Positions 48,811 to 56,895 of a DNA stretch of 64,000 nt are shown piece by piece; within the stretch, counting starts at the first letter, position 1; every line of letters begins with the position of its first letter. Under the pieces are notes generated by a model that saw only the letters and a list, made by a program, of their open reading frames with translations, had not been told where the DNA came from and did no database searches. The position numbers and the translations under genes were made by a program. Source of the DNA: a virus; IMG/VR virus record IMGVR_UViG_3300007760_000001, positions 1-64,000 of that record. One strand, 5' to 3'.

Positions 48811-49158
48811 TTGGAAAGGCGTATCAGCATAGCCCTAACGCTGCTGTTCGCTCTGAACGTCACAGATGCTTTACTTACAATTGTTTGGGTACGCCTTGGG
48901 TTAGCCAATGAAGCAAATCCTCTTATGGCTGTTTTGGTAACAGACCACACCGTACTTTTCGTATTGGCTAAAGTGTTCTTGGTGTTGGCCGGGTGCTTCC
49001 TTTTATGGCGTTTCCGAATACAACCTCTTGCACGACACCTACTGGCAGTCTGTGTGCTGGCTTATGCGCTTGTAGTAGCGATACACACCCATATGATCCT
49101 TCAACTGGATCAAGTCCCACTCCAAGAAATCCAACGCTGTATAGAAGCGGCCTACTGA
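48811..49158 (+). CDS. DUF5658-like membrane protein (115 aa)
   Basis: LTLLFALNVTDALLTIVWV, then GLANEANPLMAVLV, fits DUF5658, a small multi-helix membrane family. The likely start is TTG at 48811, one base after the previous stop; the frame is open earlier but that part overlaps the previous gene. About four membrane helices. Its stop overlaps the end of the convergent topoisomerase gene by seven bases. Confidence 0.65.
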   Translation: MERRISIALTLLFALNVTDALLTIVWVRLGLANEANPLMAVLVTDHTVLFVLAKVFLVLAGCFLLWRFRIQPLARHLLAVCVLAYALVVAIHTHMILQLDQVPLQEIQRCIEAAY

Positions 49159-52100
49159 ATAGTGGCCACGTCTTCGGGGGAGCACTCGACTTCATGGGGG
49201 TGCTCGGTTTGTGGGTGAGCAACAAAGGTAACGCCCATCTTCTCCACAAAACTTTGGAAGATGCTCATATGTTGGTCTTCCCAAACATGAACAACATCAA
49301 AGCCATGTTTGACATGGAGTTGGTGGATGACCTTCTTCTTATAGCTTGAAGTGTCGCCCCCTTTATTGAGGTACACCTCATCGAAGTTGAGTCCCGCACT
49401 CTTCAAGAGTTCTGGCACACGCCAACGGAACCTCCCGTCCATCCTACCCGTACAACAGATGGCCCAAACATTTGGGTTCCCTATGCTTCGTTTAGCTTCC
49501 GCTACGGTTTTACCATCCCACCATTCCTTACCTGGAGCGAGAGGAACACACGGAGGACTTAGAGATAATTGGTTTCCCCACCACCCCTTTTGATCCCACC
49601 ACGAAGGTTTATGTGGGGATCGAAACAACGTCCCATCGAAATCAAACAAGTGTAGTTCTTTTCGGCCACTGGCCCTTAGACGGCGGTTTACCACCTGTTC
49701 AACCATGCCGGGATCAAGAACCTCTCCTTGCCTCCTCGCCAGAAAACCCACCTGGCCTCTCAAAACCGGACCATTGATCTTTGTGTATCCTCGACCAAGT
49801 AATTTGTTGCTGTAGGCAGGGGAAACACCGTTCACCGCAACCGTAATATGGGCGACACCCTTGTCTTGTCTTTGAATCCCTCGTGGTTGCACAACAACCG
49901 CTTGCCCGTGCTCGTCTGCGCCGTACCCAACCACTTTGAGTGCAATACTGGCCCCGACAGGGAGATCCATGATTTCTTTATCGGTAGGCCCAAACTTGAT
50001 GGTCATGTGGTGCGCTTTCACAGTTGGGTGAAGCGGCCCCACATTCTTTGTCCACCATCGCAGCAGTGCTTGAGAGTCAGACAAGAACACACCTGAGTAC
50101 ACAGCCTGACCAGCAGTTCTGCTAACGGCGAAGTTTTCGTATTCCCCTTTGATTACTTTCTCGAACCATTCCTTGTGCTCTTTAGGTAGGGTCTTGGTGG
50201 CTCGCATAGAAGCGGCTTCGCAGAGGTGCTCTTCGGCATCGGAAGCTGCGTAAATGGACGGAAACTTGAGTTTGTTCTCCGACTTCTTAAACCAGCCGAA
50301 GAGCGTCATTCGTTCTACTGTGCCTATCTCTTTCTTTGTGGCGATATCTACAAGATGGGCGGCTCCCCCATTACTCCCGTACTCGCTAACCATGACCTCT
50401 TTATTGTTGACCTGCATAGGCAACACTTCGCCCACTTCGGGCAACTTGGTTTCCACCCTCTTTGTGCTCAAGTCGGAATGGTATTGCCGCCACCTTTGCC
50501 AAATCGCCTTATCGAGAAACTTGTTCTTATAGCGATGGGTTAGTTCGTGGATCAGGTTTTGAACAGCACTGACTTCGGAGATGCCTTTACCACTGACCCG
50601 AAAGTAAACGGCATCTTTGGAAGGCATGTACCAAGCAGCCCAATTTGGTCTGCCGATCTTTCCAACGATGTACACATCCCCATAAAGGGTACGAGCAAAC
50701 CTCGGCAACCCTGTTCCTCGCTTCGATTTTCGGACAGCCTTTTCAAGAATCTGAGAGATCCGTGCTCTTTCCGCTTCGTCAGCACCAACCGTGTCGTGAA
50801 CTGTGAATGGCCCAACTGTCCAAATGCCCCCACCTTCGCTGGATCTGTCTTTCCATTTGATACTATCAATCAGGAGGGGCCAACGCTTTTTGTTCGTCCG
50901 ATACCACTTGTCATAACCTTGCCTTGGTCCTTTCCCCCTGCCGTACCGCACGGAAAAAAGCCTCGCAAGCATCTCAACACCTTTAGCCCTCCTTGCGGGG
51001 ATCGCCTTCTTATCGATGACATGCTCAAGCCATTTCCGCCCGATTGCGTAAAACCTTTGCCACGCCATCCACAGTTCTGCCGTATTGCCCAACCCATGAG
51101 CTTCGTTGTAGTCGATGCGACTTTCAAACTCGTAGTAGGTCATCACAAGGGCCTCGGCCACCAGTGAAGGCGTAGCTTTTTTATCCCACTTCTCCATAAC
51201 GGTGCCGTCATGGATGTAGGAGTCCTCCATCTTAGGGACAAGGTACTGTGAGCGTAGCGTTGAGGACTCGTGGCCTACGACTTCTGCGGTCGCTTCAAGG
51301 GCTTTCGTGAACTCGGCTTTGAGGATTTCGTCTTTCTCTTTTCGGTCAGTGGGGAGGGTCTTGCCCTTCTTACGCTGTTCTTTGAGTTGCCTGACCATCT
51401 CATCGTTGGCTCGGAATCCACGAATGTCTTTAGCGGTGATGTCGTACTTCTTTAGGTACTTGTTCACATCCTCTGCTTTGACAATACAATCGTCGCCTTC
51501 ACACAGGACGGTATCTGTACCCGACTTGCCTTTGAGGGCTTTCTTCAACGCTGAAACTGTTGCGTGGTCCGCAACAGTCTTCTTTTGGTCTACGCCTGAC
51601 TTGCCTGTGTAAGTGAGGGTGGCTTTGCTGCCTGTGATTTTTACATGCTTGGCTTGAAGCGTGGTGACCCCGAAATGGCCTCGGTCTTTTACGGATTGGT
51701 CGTTGCCTACTCGCTCACAGGTTTCGTCCATCAGGGCGACTGCAAGGGCTGTCAAACGGACTTCGGGATCATCGGATTTGAGATCAGACTTGTACTGTTT
51801 CCGCAGGTCCAGGATGTTGCCTTTAAGTTTTTGAATCCGCTTCGCTTTTTCACGGTTGCGGTGGTCCACCTGTCCTTTGGAATACTCGTAGACGGTGGTC
51901 TTCCCAGACCCGTCAGCTTTATCCACCTGTTTCTTCTTCTTGAACTTGGCGGCTACTCGGCTGGCGGCTGCGTGAAACGTAGGCTGATAGTCAACTCTGG
52001 GCCATTTCACGAGGTTCAGGTCTTGATTGACCAACTCAAACTCATCTCCGACCTTGGGCTTAGGGTAAGACCAATACTGCTGTGCCATGAGTCCGGGGTG

Positions 52101-52280
52101 TCTCCCGATAGGCTCCAAGTCCTTCGGGTGGATACGCCTGATTTTGAAGACCACTTTATCAACGTAGTCGGGATCGGTGGGGTGTGTCTCGATCCTCAAA
52201 AGAGCAAGCTCGGAACCTTTCAAGGTCTTGAGGATCTGCCCCTTCCTGAAACCAGGGTTCGCATCGTATCGGGTGCTCAT
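49152..52280 (-). CDS. Topoisomerase IB-metalloprotease-2H-HAD fusion (1042 aa)
   Basis: Residues about 100-350 form a type IB topoisomerase: Arg of CERVGN (190), Lys of YTGKSG (227), Arg of IRGFRAN (287/290), His of VVGHESS (337) and Tyr of SQYLVP (346). Around 578-582 is a zinc protease motif LIHELTHRYK with a likely third ligand in EEHLCE (about 687). HHMTIKF (757-763) and HITVAVN (811-817) are the paired HxT motifs of 2H phosphoesterases. From 877, LHLFDFDGTLFRSP, CCTGRMDG and VWEDQ form a HAD domain like the Swiss-army-knife type. An RVAAKF tag lies near 108. So one chain joins DNA cleavage-rejoining, proteolysis and nucleic-acid end healing. All catalytic motifs look intact. Confidence 0.8.
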   Translation of the reverse strand: MSTRYDANPGFRKGQILKTLKGSELALLRIETHPTDPDYVDKVVFKIRRIHPKDLEPIGRHPGLMAQQYWSYPKPKVGDEFELVNQDLNLVKWPRVDYQPTFHAAASRVAAKFKKKKQVDKADGSGKTTVYEYSKGQVDHRNREKAKRIQKLKGNILDLRKQYKSDLKSDDPEVRLTALAVALMDETCERVGNDQSVKDRGHFGVTTLQAKHVKITGSKATLTYTGKSGVDQKKTVADHATVSALKKALKGKSGTDTVLCEGDDCIVKAEDVNKYLKKYDITAKDIRGFRANDEMVRQLKEQRKKGKTLPTDRKEKDEILKAEFTKALEATAEVVGHESSTLRSQYLVPKMEDSYIHDGTVMEKWDKKATPSLVAEALVMTYYEFESRIDYNEAHGLGNTAELWMAWQRFYAIGRKWLEHVIDKKAIPARRAKGVEMLARLFSVRYGRGKGPRQGYDKWYRTNKKRWPLLIDSIKWKDRSSEGGGIWTVGPFTVHDTVGADEAERARISQILEKAVRKSKRGTGLPRFARTLYGDVYIVGKIGRPNWAAWYMPSKDAVYFRVSGKGISEVSAVQNLIHELTHRYKNKFLDKAIWQRWRQYHSDLSTKRVETKLPEVGEVLPMQVNNKEVMVSEYGSNGGAAHLVDIATKKEIGTVERMTLFGWFKKSENKLKFPSIYAASDAEEHLCEAASMRATKTLPKEHKEWFEKVIKGEYENFAVSRTAGQAVYSGVFLSDSQALLRWWTKNVGPLHPTVKAHHMTIKFGPTDKEIMDLPVGASIALKVVGYGADEHGQAVVVQPRGIQRQDKGVAHITVAVNGVSPAYSNKLLGRGYTKINGPVLRGQVGFLARRQGEVLDPGMVEQVVNRRLRASGRKELHLFDFDGTLFRSPHKPSWWDQKGWWGNQLSLSPPCVPLAPGKEWWDGKTVAEAKRSIGNPNVWAICCTGRMDGRFRWRVPELLKSAGLNFDEVYLNKGGDTSSYKKKVIHQLHVKHGFDVVHVWEDQHMSIFQSFVEKMGVTFVAHPQTEHPHEVECSPEDVATIQ

Positions 52281-52531
52281 TCTTGCTCCTCATGCCGAAA
52301 CCAGACTCGGAACAGTTGAATGGCTTTCGTCTGCTTGCGCCCTTTGGGAATAGGGTCTACCAAGACAAGGGGGTTCCCTTTGGGGTCTTTGTCGAACCCA
52401 ACAATCACACCAGCCTTGTTCTTGTATTTGCCGTACCACACCTGATCTCCCTCATTCAGCGTAAGCGTGAGGGCTTCTTTCTTCCGTGCGTACTTAGCAG
52501 CTACTCTGGCAGCCCAAGGGTTCTCTTTCAT
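52277..52531 (-). CDS. Small KOW-like protein with RVAAKY tag (84 aa)
   Basis: Opens with NPWAARVAAKYARKK, the RVAxRxL-type tag, followed by a beta-rich part LNEGDQVWYGKYKNKAGVIVGF resembling KOW/SH3-like folds. The ATG at 52531 shares bases with the previous stop (TGATG), and its stop overlaps the next start (ATGA). It lies exactly between the two topoisomerases and is likely co-translated with them. Confidence 0.65.
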   Translation of the reverse strand: MKENPWAARVAAKYARKKEALTLTLNEGDQVWYGKYKNKAGVIVGFDKDPKGNPLVLVDPIPKGRKQTKAIQLFRVWFRHEEQE

Positions 52532-55014
52532 CACACGCCCTCGTGTTCGAGGATGGACTTGATTTCTTCTTGGGTCAGCCCCTTATCGAATTTTGCGTGG
52601 GCATACTCAACGATCTTGCCGACAAACTGTTCATAAAGTTCGTCGCTCTTGCCCTCTTTAGCGAGGCGGATCATGTCCTTGTCTTCAAGGATGGTATCGA
52701 TTTCGGTAGAAGCAATCGTAGATACGGCGTTGACCATCCATTCCACAGCACTTCCAATACCCCCAAGAGCACCCGTCCCGTAGTTCCCCACAGCTTCAGC
52801 CATCGACCCACCCGCAAGCGTAGCTACATCCTGAGCGCCTTCAGCGTGGAGAAGCATCTTATCCCCTACCGCCGTGTACGCACCGATGCCGATATGGAGC
52901 GTAAGGGAGTTCAGAAAGGCTTTACCACCCACGGCGGCAAAGCCACCCGCAGTTGAAATGCCTCCGGTGGCAATACCGACACCTGTCGCTACTGCTATAC
53001 CTCCCGCATAGATAGCGGAGCCGTATAGAACATCCCTCTCGCTGGCCTCTCCTTCACTACATTCAGTTTTGGAGCCTTCCGCATCACACCCCTTGGGCCA
53101 CTTCTTCTTTTCAGTTGAAGGCACCCGCCCCTCTTTGATGCAATCCATCAGAATCGTGGGTGTGTTGATAGCAACATTCCGAACTTCTCGAACGGTCGAG
53201 CCAGCCAGCTTTTTAACGATGTTTACAGGATTTGCGTGTTCCAGAATCTTCTTAGCAAGGCTTTTTGATTTCTTCTCGTCTGTGATCTGCGAAACGGCTT
53301 CTTGACCTTCCTTGGTCTGAATAGCTTTCGCTGTGGAGGCTGGCAGCTTCGTACCCTCAGGCACCCCCGCCGCTGACAAATGGGCTTTAGAAGGTGCGCT
53401 ACCACCCCCAGAACCACCCCCGCTTTGGCTCTTTACCTTATGGTCACGCTCTTTGGCATTCGGGTGATCTCGCAGATGTTTCTTCATCGCCTCTTCGGTG
53501 GCGTGTTCCATCGCATAGCGATGAGCGACCTTTTGAGCCGAAAGTTTGAGTAAATAGCGTTCGGTTACTCGGTCTTGGCTGGTCTTGATCCCAGCTTCGG
53601 CAAGCTCATCTTCCAGTTCGTCGAGGATATCTTGCAAGGAAGTGGCTCCTGTGGGGGAACTTGACCCAACCTTCCCCATAGCTTTGTTCATAAATAGTTC
53701 AGGGTCGAAAGACAATGTGGGCCTCCCTTGCAATACAGCCCTTTCAAGAGAATCCTCTACTGAAGCTGTTGATAGGAAACGTAAAATAATCTCAGGATTG
53801 ATATACGACTTACGAGTAGTATTCGCAGAGTCGTGAGACAAAGCGGCTTGCGCCACATCAATAGCCCTATTCAAAGTCTCCACAATCGCTTCCACCACCC
53901 TCTGTTTCAGGTCGGTTTTCGCTCCTGTGGAAAAGGCTTTAATCCGATCAAACAAGGCGGCTTGTTCGTCTCGAAGCGCATCTAAAACAGCTTCCGTAGC
54001 CCGTAACTTCCTAAAGTCTGTGGGGGAAACGTCTTTGAACCGCTCTCGAAAGTAGCGTTGAAGGTCAGAGTAGGTGACTCGTTGGCCCTTGCTGGTAACG
54101 AAGATGAACTTACCGCCCTTAGCCTTGTCGGTTTGGGCTTTCAGGATCTTGATGATTTCAGCGTCCGTAAGGGAAGCGAAGTTATGGCCCCCCTTCTTGC
54201 CCAAGAATTCCAGTTCGGCAAAGTTGTCTCGGATGAATCTAACGTGCGATGGGCCAAGCGTAATGGCCCCAAACGTCTCGATCTCAACCTTTTCTCCGTT
54301 CACCGTCTTAATGGCGGCATTTCCCTCTTTACCGGGCCGGATACCTGTCTCCATCATGATCGCAGTAATCAGGGCGGAGAGCTTGATGACCTCATCCCCT
54401 GACTTTAGATCCCGCTTCACCTGCTTGGCGATCTGGTTGTAATCCCGAATCAGGTTGTGCATTTTGTCGATCTTCTTCCCAAGCGTCAGGTGTTCGTTCT
54501 CGAACCGATCTGTGATCCCTTGAACTTGCCCGTTCTCATCGACATCTACGACGATGTTATCGGGCAAGAAATCTCGAAGCTCGGTGGGAAGCACTTCCCG
54601 CATAGGGCCTTGGGCTTCGGCCATTGTGATCGCTTGAAAGCCCTTAAAGGCTTGTTTGTGGACTTCTACCAGAGCATCCCGAATAGTTTTACCTTTTGTA
54701 AGAACATCACGGGCTTGGTAGAGGATGGCTGACCGCCATGAGTAGGCTTTGGGGTGGTCGGCTTCCTTGCCGATATAGGTGTCTAAGTATTCGAGAAAGA
54801 TGGGGTTATTCTTCACCAACTTGACGAAAGCTCTGGCCCTGCGAGAGATCGACCCCTTATCCCGACCAGGGTGCTCCACTTTTGCGGAATCCGCATAGGG
54901 CTGGAGGGTTTTCAGGAGTTTCTTGAACTCCACCCCCGCCTTGCGGACATGCTTCTCCTGATCTTTTTTGTCTCGTTTGTACTGCCGAGACTCGTTAGTC
55001 GGTACTCTTGCCAT
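52531..55014 (-). CDS. Type IB topoisomerase with hydrophobic C terminus (827 aa)
   Basis: Residues about 160-410 carry all five catalytic positions: Arg of METGIRPG (226), Lys of LGKKGG (273/274), Arg of DFRKLR (335), His of LSHDSANTT (393) and Tyr of KSYINP (404). Near 500-530 come an AQKVAHRY tag and a DHPNAK motif, then a Gly/Ser linker. Residues about 660-770 form a long Gly/Ala-rich hydrophobic segment (GGIAVATGVGIATGG...) that could insert into membranes. A topoisomerase joined to a membrane-active tail is not a family I know; it may be carried in the virion and ejected with DNA. Start 55014 is chosen over an upstream GTG. Confidence 0.8.
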   Translation of the reverse strand: MARVPTNESRQYKRDKKDQEKHVRKAGVEFKKLLKTLQPYADSAKVEHPGRDKGSISRRARAFVKLVKNNPIFLEYLDTYIGKEADHPKAYSWRSAILYQARDVLTKGKTIRDALVEVHKQAFKGFQAITMAEAQGPMREVLPTELRDFLPDNIVVDVDENGQVQGITDRFENEHLTLGKKIDKMHNLIRDYNQIAKQVKRDLKSGDEVIKLSALITAIMMETGIRPGKEGNAAIKTVNGEKVEIETFGAITLGPSHVRFIRDNFAELEFLGKKGGHNFASLTDAEIIKILKAQTDKAKGGKFIFVTSKGQRVTYSDLQRYFRERFKDVSPTDFRKLRATEAVLDALRDEQAALFDRIKAFSTGAKTDLKQRVVEAIVETLNRAIDVAQAALSHDSANTTRKSYINPEIILRFLSTASVEDSLERAVLQGRPTLSFDPELFMNKAMGKVGSSSPTGATSLQDILDELEDELAEAGIKTSQDRVTERYLLKLSAQKVAHRYAMEHATEEAMKKHLRDHPNAKERDHKVKSQSGGGSGGGSAPSKAHLSAAGVPEGTKLPASTAKAIQTKEGQEAVSQITDEKKSKSLAKKILEHANPVNIVKKLAGSTVREVRNVAINTPTILMDCIKEGRVPSTEKKKWPKGCDAEGSKTECSEGEASERDVLYGSAIYAGGIAVATGVGIATGGISTAGGFAAVGGKAFLNSLTLHIGIGAYTAVGDKMLLHAEGAQDVATLAGGSMAEAVGNYGTGALGGIGSAVEWMVNAVSTIASTEIDTILEDKDMIRLAKEGKSDELYEQFVGKIVEYAHAKFDKGLTQEEIKSILEHEGV

Positions 55015-55151
55015 TCGCTCTCTCACCGCTTACCCCAATAAAGGCACACTACTCATAGAGTAGGATAAGAAATTTACCGAGATCCCATCCAACGGACTGT
55101 ACCGATGAAGCGGGTATTGTGACCGTCTTACTTGGGATTGAGGAATACACC

Positions 55152-55352
55152 ATGATTTACTTAGTGCTCTACACAATGGCTGTTATTTGGGTCGTTGCGG
55201 GGCTTCTCTACGCTGACAATTACTTAGTACATAGCAAGACCGAAGTGGTTTTTGCCCCTCTTTTACTGGTCTTCACCACCTTCCAATTCATTTTGGAGCG
55301 TGGATACCGTCTTTATCAACGGGGAACACGATCTTATCTATTCAGCAGGTAG
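55152..55352 (+). CDS. Small membrane protein (66 aa)
   Basis: Start at 55152 has TTGAGGAATACACC upstream. One or two hydrophobic stretches (IYLVLYTMAVIWVVAGLLY and VFAPLLLVFTTFQFIL) and a basic tail. No family recognised. The divergent gap to 55014 holds two TCGGTA-like words but no GGGGGCT at 14 bases. Confidence 0.6.
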   Translation: MIYLVLYTMAVIWVVAGLLYADNYLVHSKTEVVFAPLLLVFTTFQFILERGYRLYQRGTRSYLFSR

Positions 55353-55407
55353 CCGTTGGTTGCCCTATTGATCCACTAAAGCAACGGCTGCGGATCAAGG
55401 AGGCCCT

Positions 55408-55896
55408 ATGAGCTATTTAATGAACAAAAAGACCCGGTTTCGGCTTGGGGAGCTTGAAGATGCGGTAGAAGAACTCGCCTTCACACATACAATTTCGGCA
55501 GATCACGGGAGCAATCCCGACCAAATCGTGGTGTTTTCCTATAACGCTTCGGAGTTTCTTGGGGGGACAATGATTGTCTACCTCCGAGATGATGCCACGC
55601 CACCCAATACTGGCGTAGCTGAATACCTGTTCGTCAACGATCTTGCCTCCACACCCAATGCCGAAGCCAGCATAACAAAGGTCGATAAGCGGCATGTTAA
55701 CGGAACCGCAGACCGAGGCACCACAGATCAACCTCTTAGTAATAACGCCGAAGCCCACATCGTAGATGGGGTCGTCAATCTGACGGTCGAACCTTCTAAT
55801 ATAGGTGCTCTCACCGCAGGTACGGTGCTGACAGGGGTTGCTTTAGTTACCCCCATCCCGAACCTGTGGGAAATGGGCGGAGACCCTGGTGAGTGA
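55408..55896 (+). CDS. Hypothetical beta-rich protein (162 aa)
   Basis: AAGGAGG precedes the ATG. The product is beta-rich with many Asn, Thr and Gly and no motif. It might be a minor virion protein. A hairpin AGCCGTTG/CAACGGCT (55351-55389) lies in its leader and overlaps the end of the preceding gene. Confidence 0.55.
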   Translation: MSYLMNKKTRFRLGELEDAVEELAFTHTISADHGSNPDQIVVFSYNASEFLGGTMIVYLRDDATPPNTGVAEYLFVNDLASTPNAEASITKVDKRHVNGTADRGTTDQPLSNNAEAHIVDGVVNLTVEPSNIGALTAGTVLTGVALVTPIPNLWEMGGDPGE

Positions 55897-55898
55897 CC

Positions 55899-56141
55899 CT
55901 ACTTGAACACTCGGTCTTTAGCTGTCTCGAACAACTGTGGAAGAAAGCTCTTTTTGAGGCGTAGAAGTCTCTCGAACTTCACCTTCTTACGAGCATCCAC
56001 ATAGAGTTGTGTAGGCTTCTTAATCTCGCCCTCAATAAGCTGATCCGAGAAATCATAGAACTTGGTACGCTCAGGGGGCTTCGCATAAGCATTGGTGTGG
56101 AAAAAGCTCAGAGCCAAGACCATCAGTAAACCCCTAATCAT
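55899..56141 (-). CDS. Secreted small protein, Myxococcota-type (80 aa)
   Basis: A signal peptide (MIRGLLMVLALSFFHTNAYA) with a likely cut after AYA. The mature part KFYDFSDQLIEGEIKKPT...LLRLKKSFLPQLFETAKDRVF resembles, from memory, short periplasmic proteins of Myxococcota linked to envelope or motility clusters. That link is an inference. Its ATG overlaps the 58-aa gene upstream. Confidence 0.55.
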   Translation of the reverse strand: MIRGLLMVLALSFFHTNAYAKPPERTKFYDFSDQLIEGEIKKPTQLYVDARKKVKFERLLRLKKSFLPQLFETAKDRVFK

Positions 56142-56310
56142 CGTCTGGCTCCTCTACCCAAGAGGAAAAGCTCAAACCAAGACCACAACATGCCATGCTG
56201 ATTAGACCTAAAAGCATTAAGTCCGTATTCCCCATGGCGGTCGCTAACCCAAACAGGGCTAAGTTCATGCCCAAAGCACCAACCACAAGATCCCTGAACA
56301 AGCGTCTCAT
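56134..56310 (-). CDS. Small membrane protein (58 aa)
   Basis: ATG start, two hydrophobic helices (LVVGALGMNLALFGLATAM and LMLLGLISMACCGLGLSF) and an acidic end. It overlaps the next start by eight bases. Position between the Gly/Ala-rich gene and the secreted protein suggests one operon. No family recognised. Confidence 0.55.
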   Translation of the reverse strand: MRRLFRDLVVGALGMNLALFGLATAMGNTDLMLLGLISMACCGLGLSFSSWVEEPDDD

Positions 56311-56313
56311 GGC

Positions 56314-56649
56314 TCAACCCTCTTTGTTCATGGCTTCCATCAACTTGATAGCCATGAGCCACTGAAGCATCTTTTGAAGGTCCATTTCAGGGGACTCTTC
56401 AGTAGGCGTAGCGGCTTGGGTTCTAAGAGAGCACCAATCTTGGGTGGACATTTGCGGGCCGTAAGCACCGCTTGAAAAATCGGCGGCCCCCATTTCGGCG
56501 GCCTTCGTGTCCCCACCCGAAGATGACGACCCCGTGTTTACAGCAGGGGTAGCTTCCGCACCCCCAACAGCGGCGGCTCCTGAACCAGCACTAACTGATC
56601 CGCCAGCGTTAGCTGCGCCTCCCGCTCCTCCAACTCCTCCAACATTCAT
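56314..56649 (-). CDS. Gly/Ala-rich protein with helical C terminus (111 aa)
   Basis: The first 50 residues are a Gly/Ala/Ser-rich low-complexity stretch (GGVGGAGGAANAGG...), followed by STQDWCSLRTQ and a C-terminal amphipathic helix MDLQKMLQWLMAIKLMEAMN. I recall similar small proteins from Myxococcota envelope clusters. Role unknown. Confidence 0.55.
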   Translation of the reverse strand: MNVGGVGGAGGAANAGGSVSAGSGAAAVGGAEATPAVNTGSSSSGGDTKAAEMGAADFSSGAYGPQMSTQDWCSLRTQAATPTEESPEMDLQKMLQWLMAIKLMEAMNKEG

Positions 56650-56658
56650 AACCTTCTC

Positions 56659-56895
56659 TCACTTTGGTTTGTTCCATGGCTTTTTGCCCCAAGCGATGAG
56701 AAGTGCTTTACAAAGAGTCAAAACGATTCGATTGTGGTTGTGGAAGATATTCAACTGCTGTCTACCCGACAGCGACAACCATTCTCTTACTTGTTCTTCC
56801 GAAAGAGTTTCTGGGTCCCAGTTTGGTTCTTCAGATTTCTTTCGATAGGACACGACCTCACCTTTGGAAAACCCACATCGTTGGGATGAATACAT
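56659..56895 (-). CDS. Hypothetical protein overlapping the VWA gene end (78 aa)
   Basis: The frame reads like protein (RKKSEEPNWDPETLSEEQVREWLSLSG, then ALLIAWGKKPWNK) better than the overlapping end of the VWA gene does. It starts with an ATG at 56895 but has no ribosome binding site; an in-frame GTG at 56946 is the alternative. So either this gene overlaps by about 109 bases or a frameshift has extended the VWA gene. Confidence 0.4.
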   Translation of the reverse strand: MYSSQRCGFSKGEVVSYRKKSEEPNWDPETLSEEQVREWLSLSGRQQLNIFHNHNRIVLTLCKALLIAWGKKPWNKPK

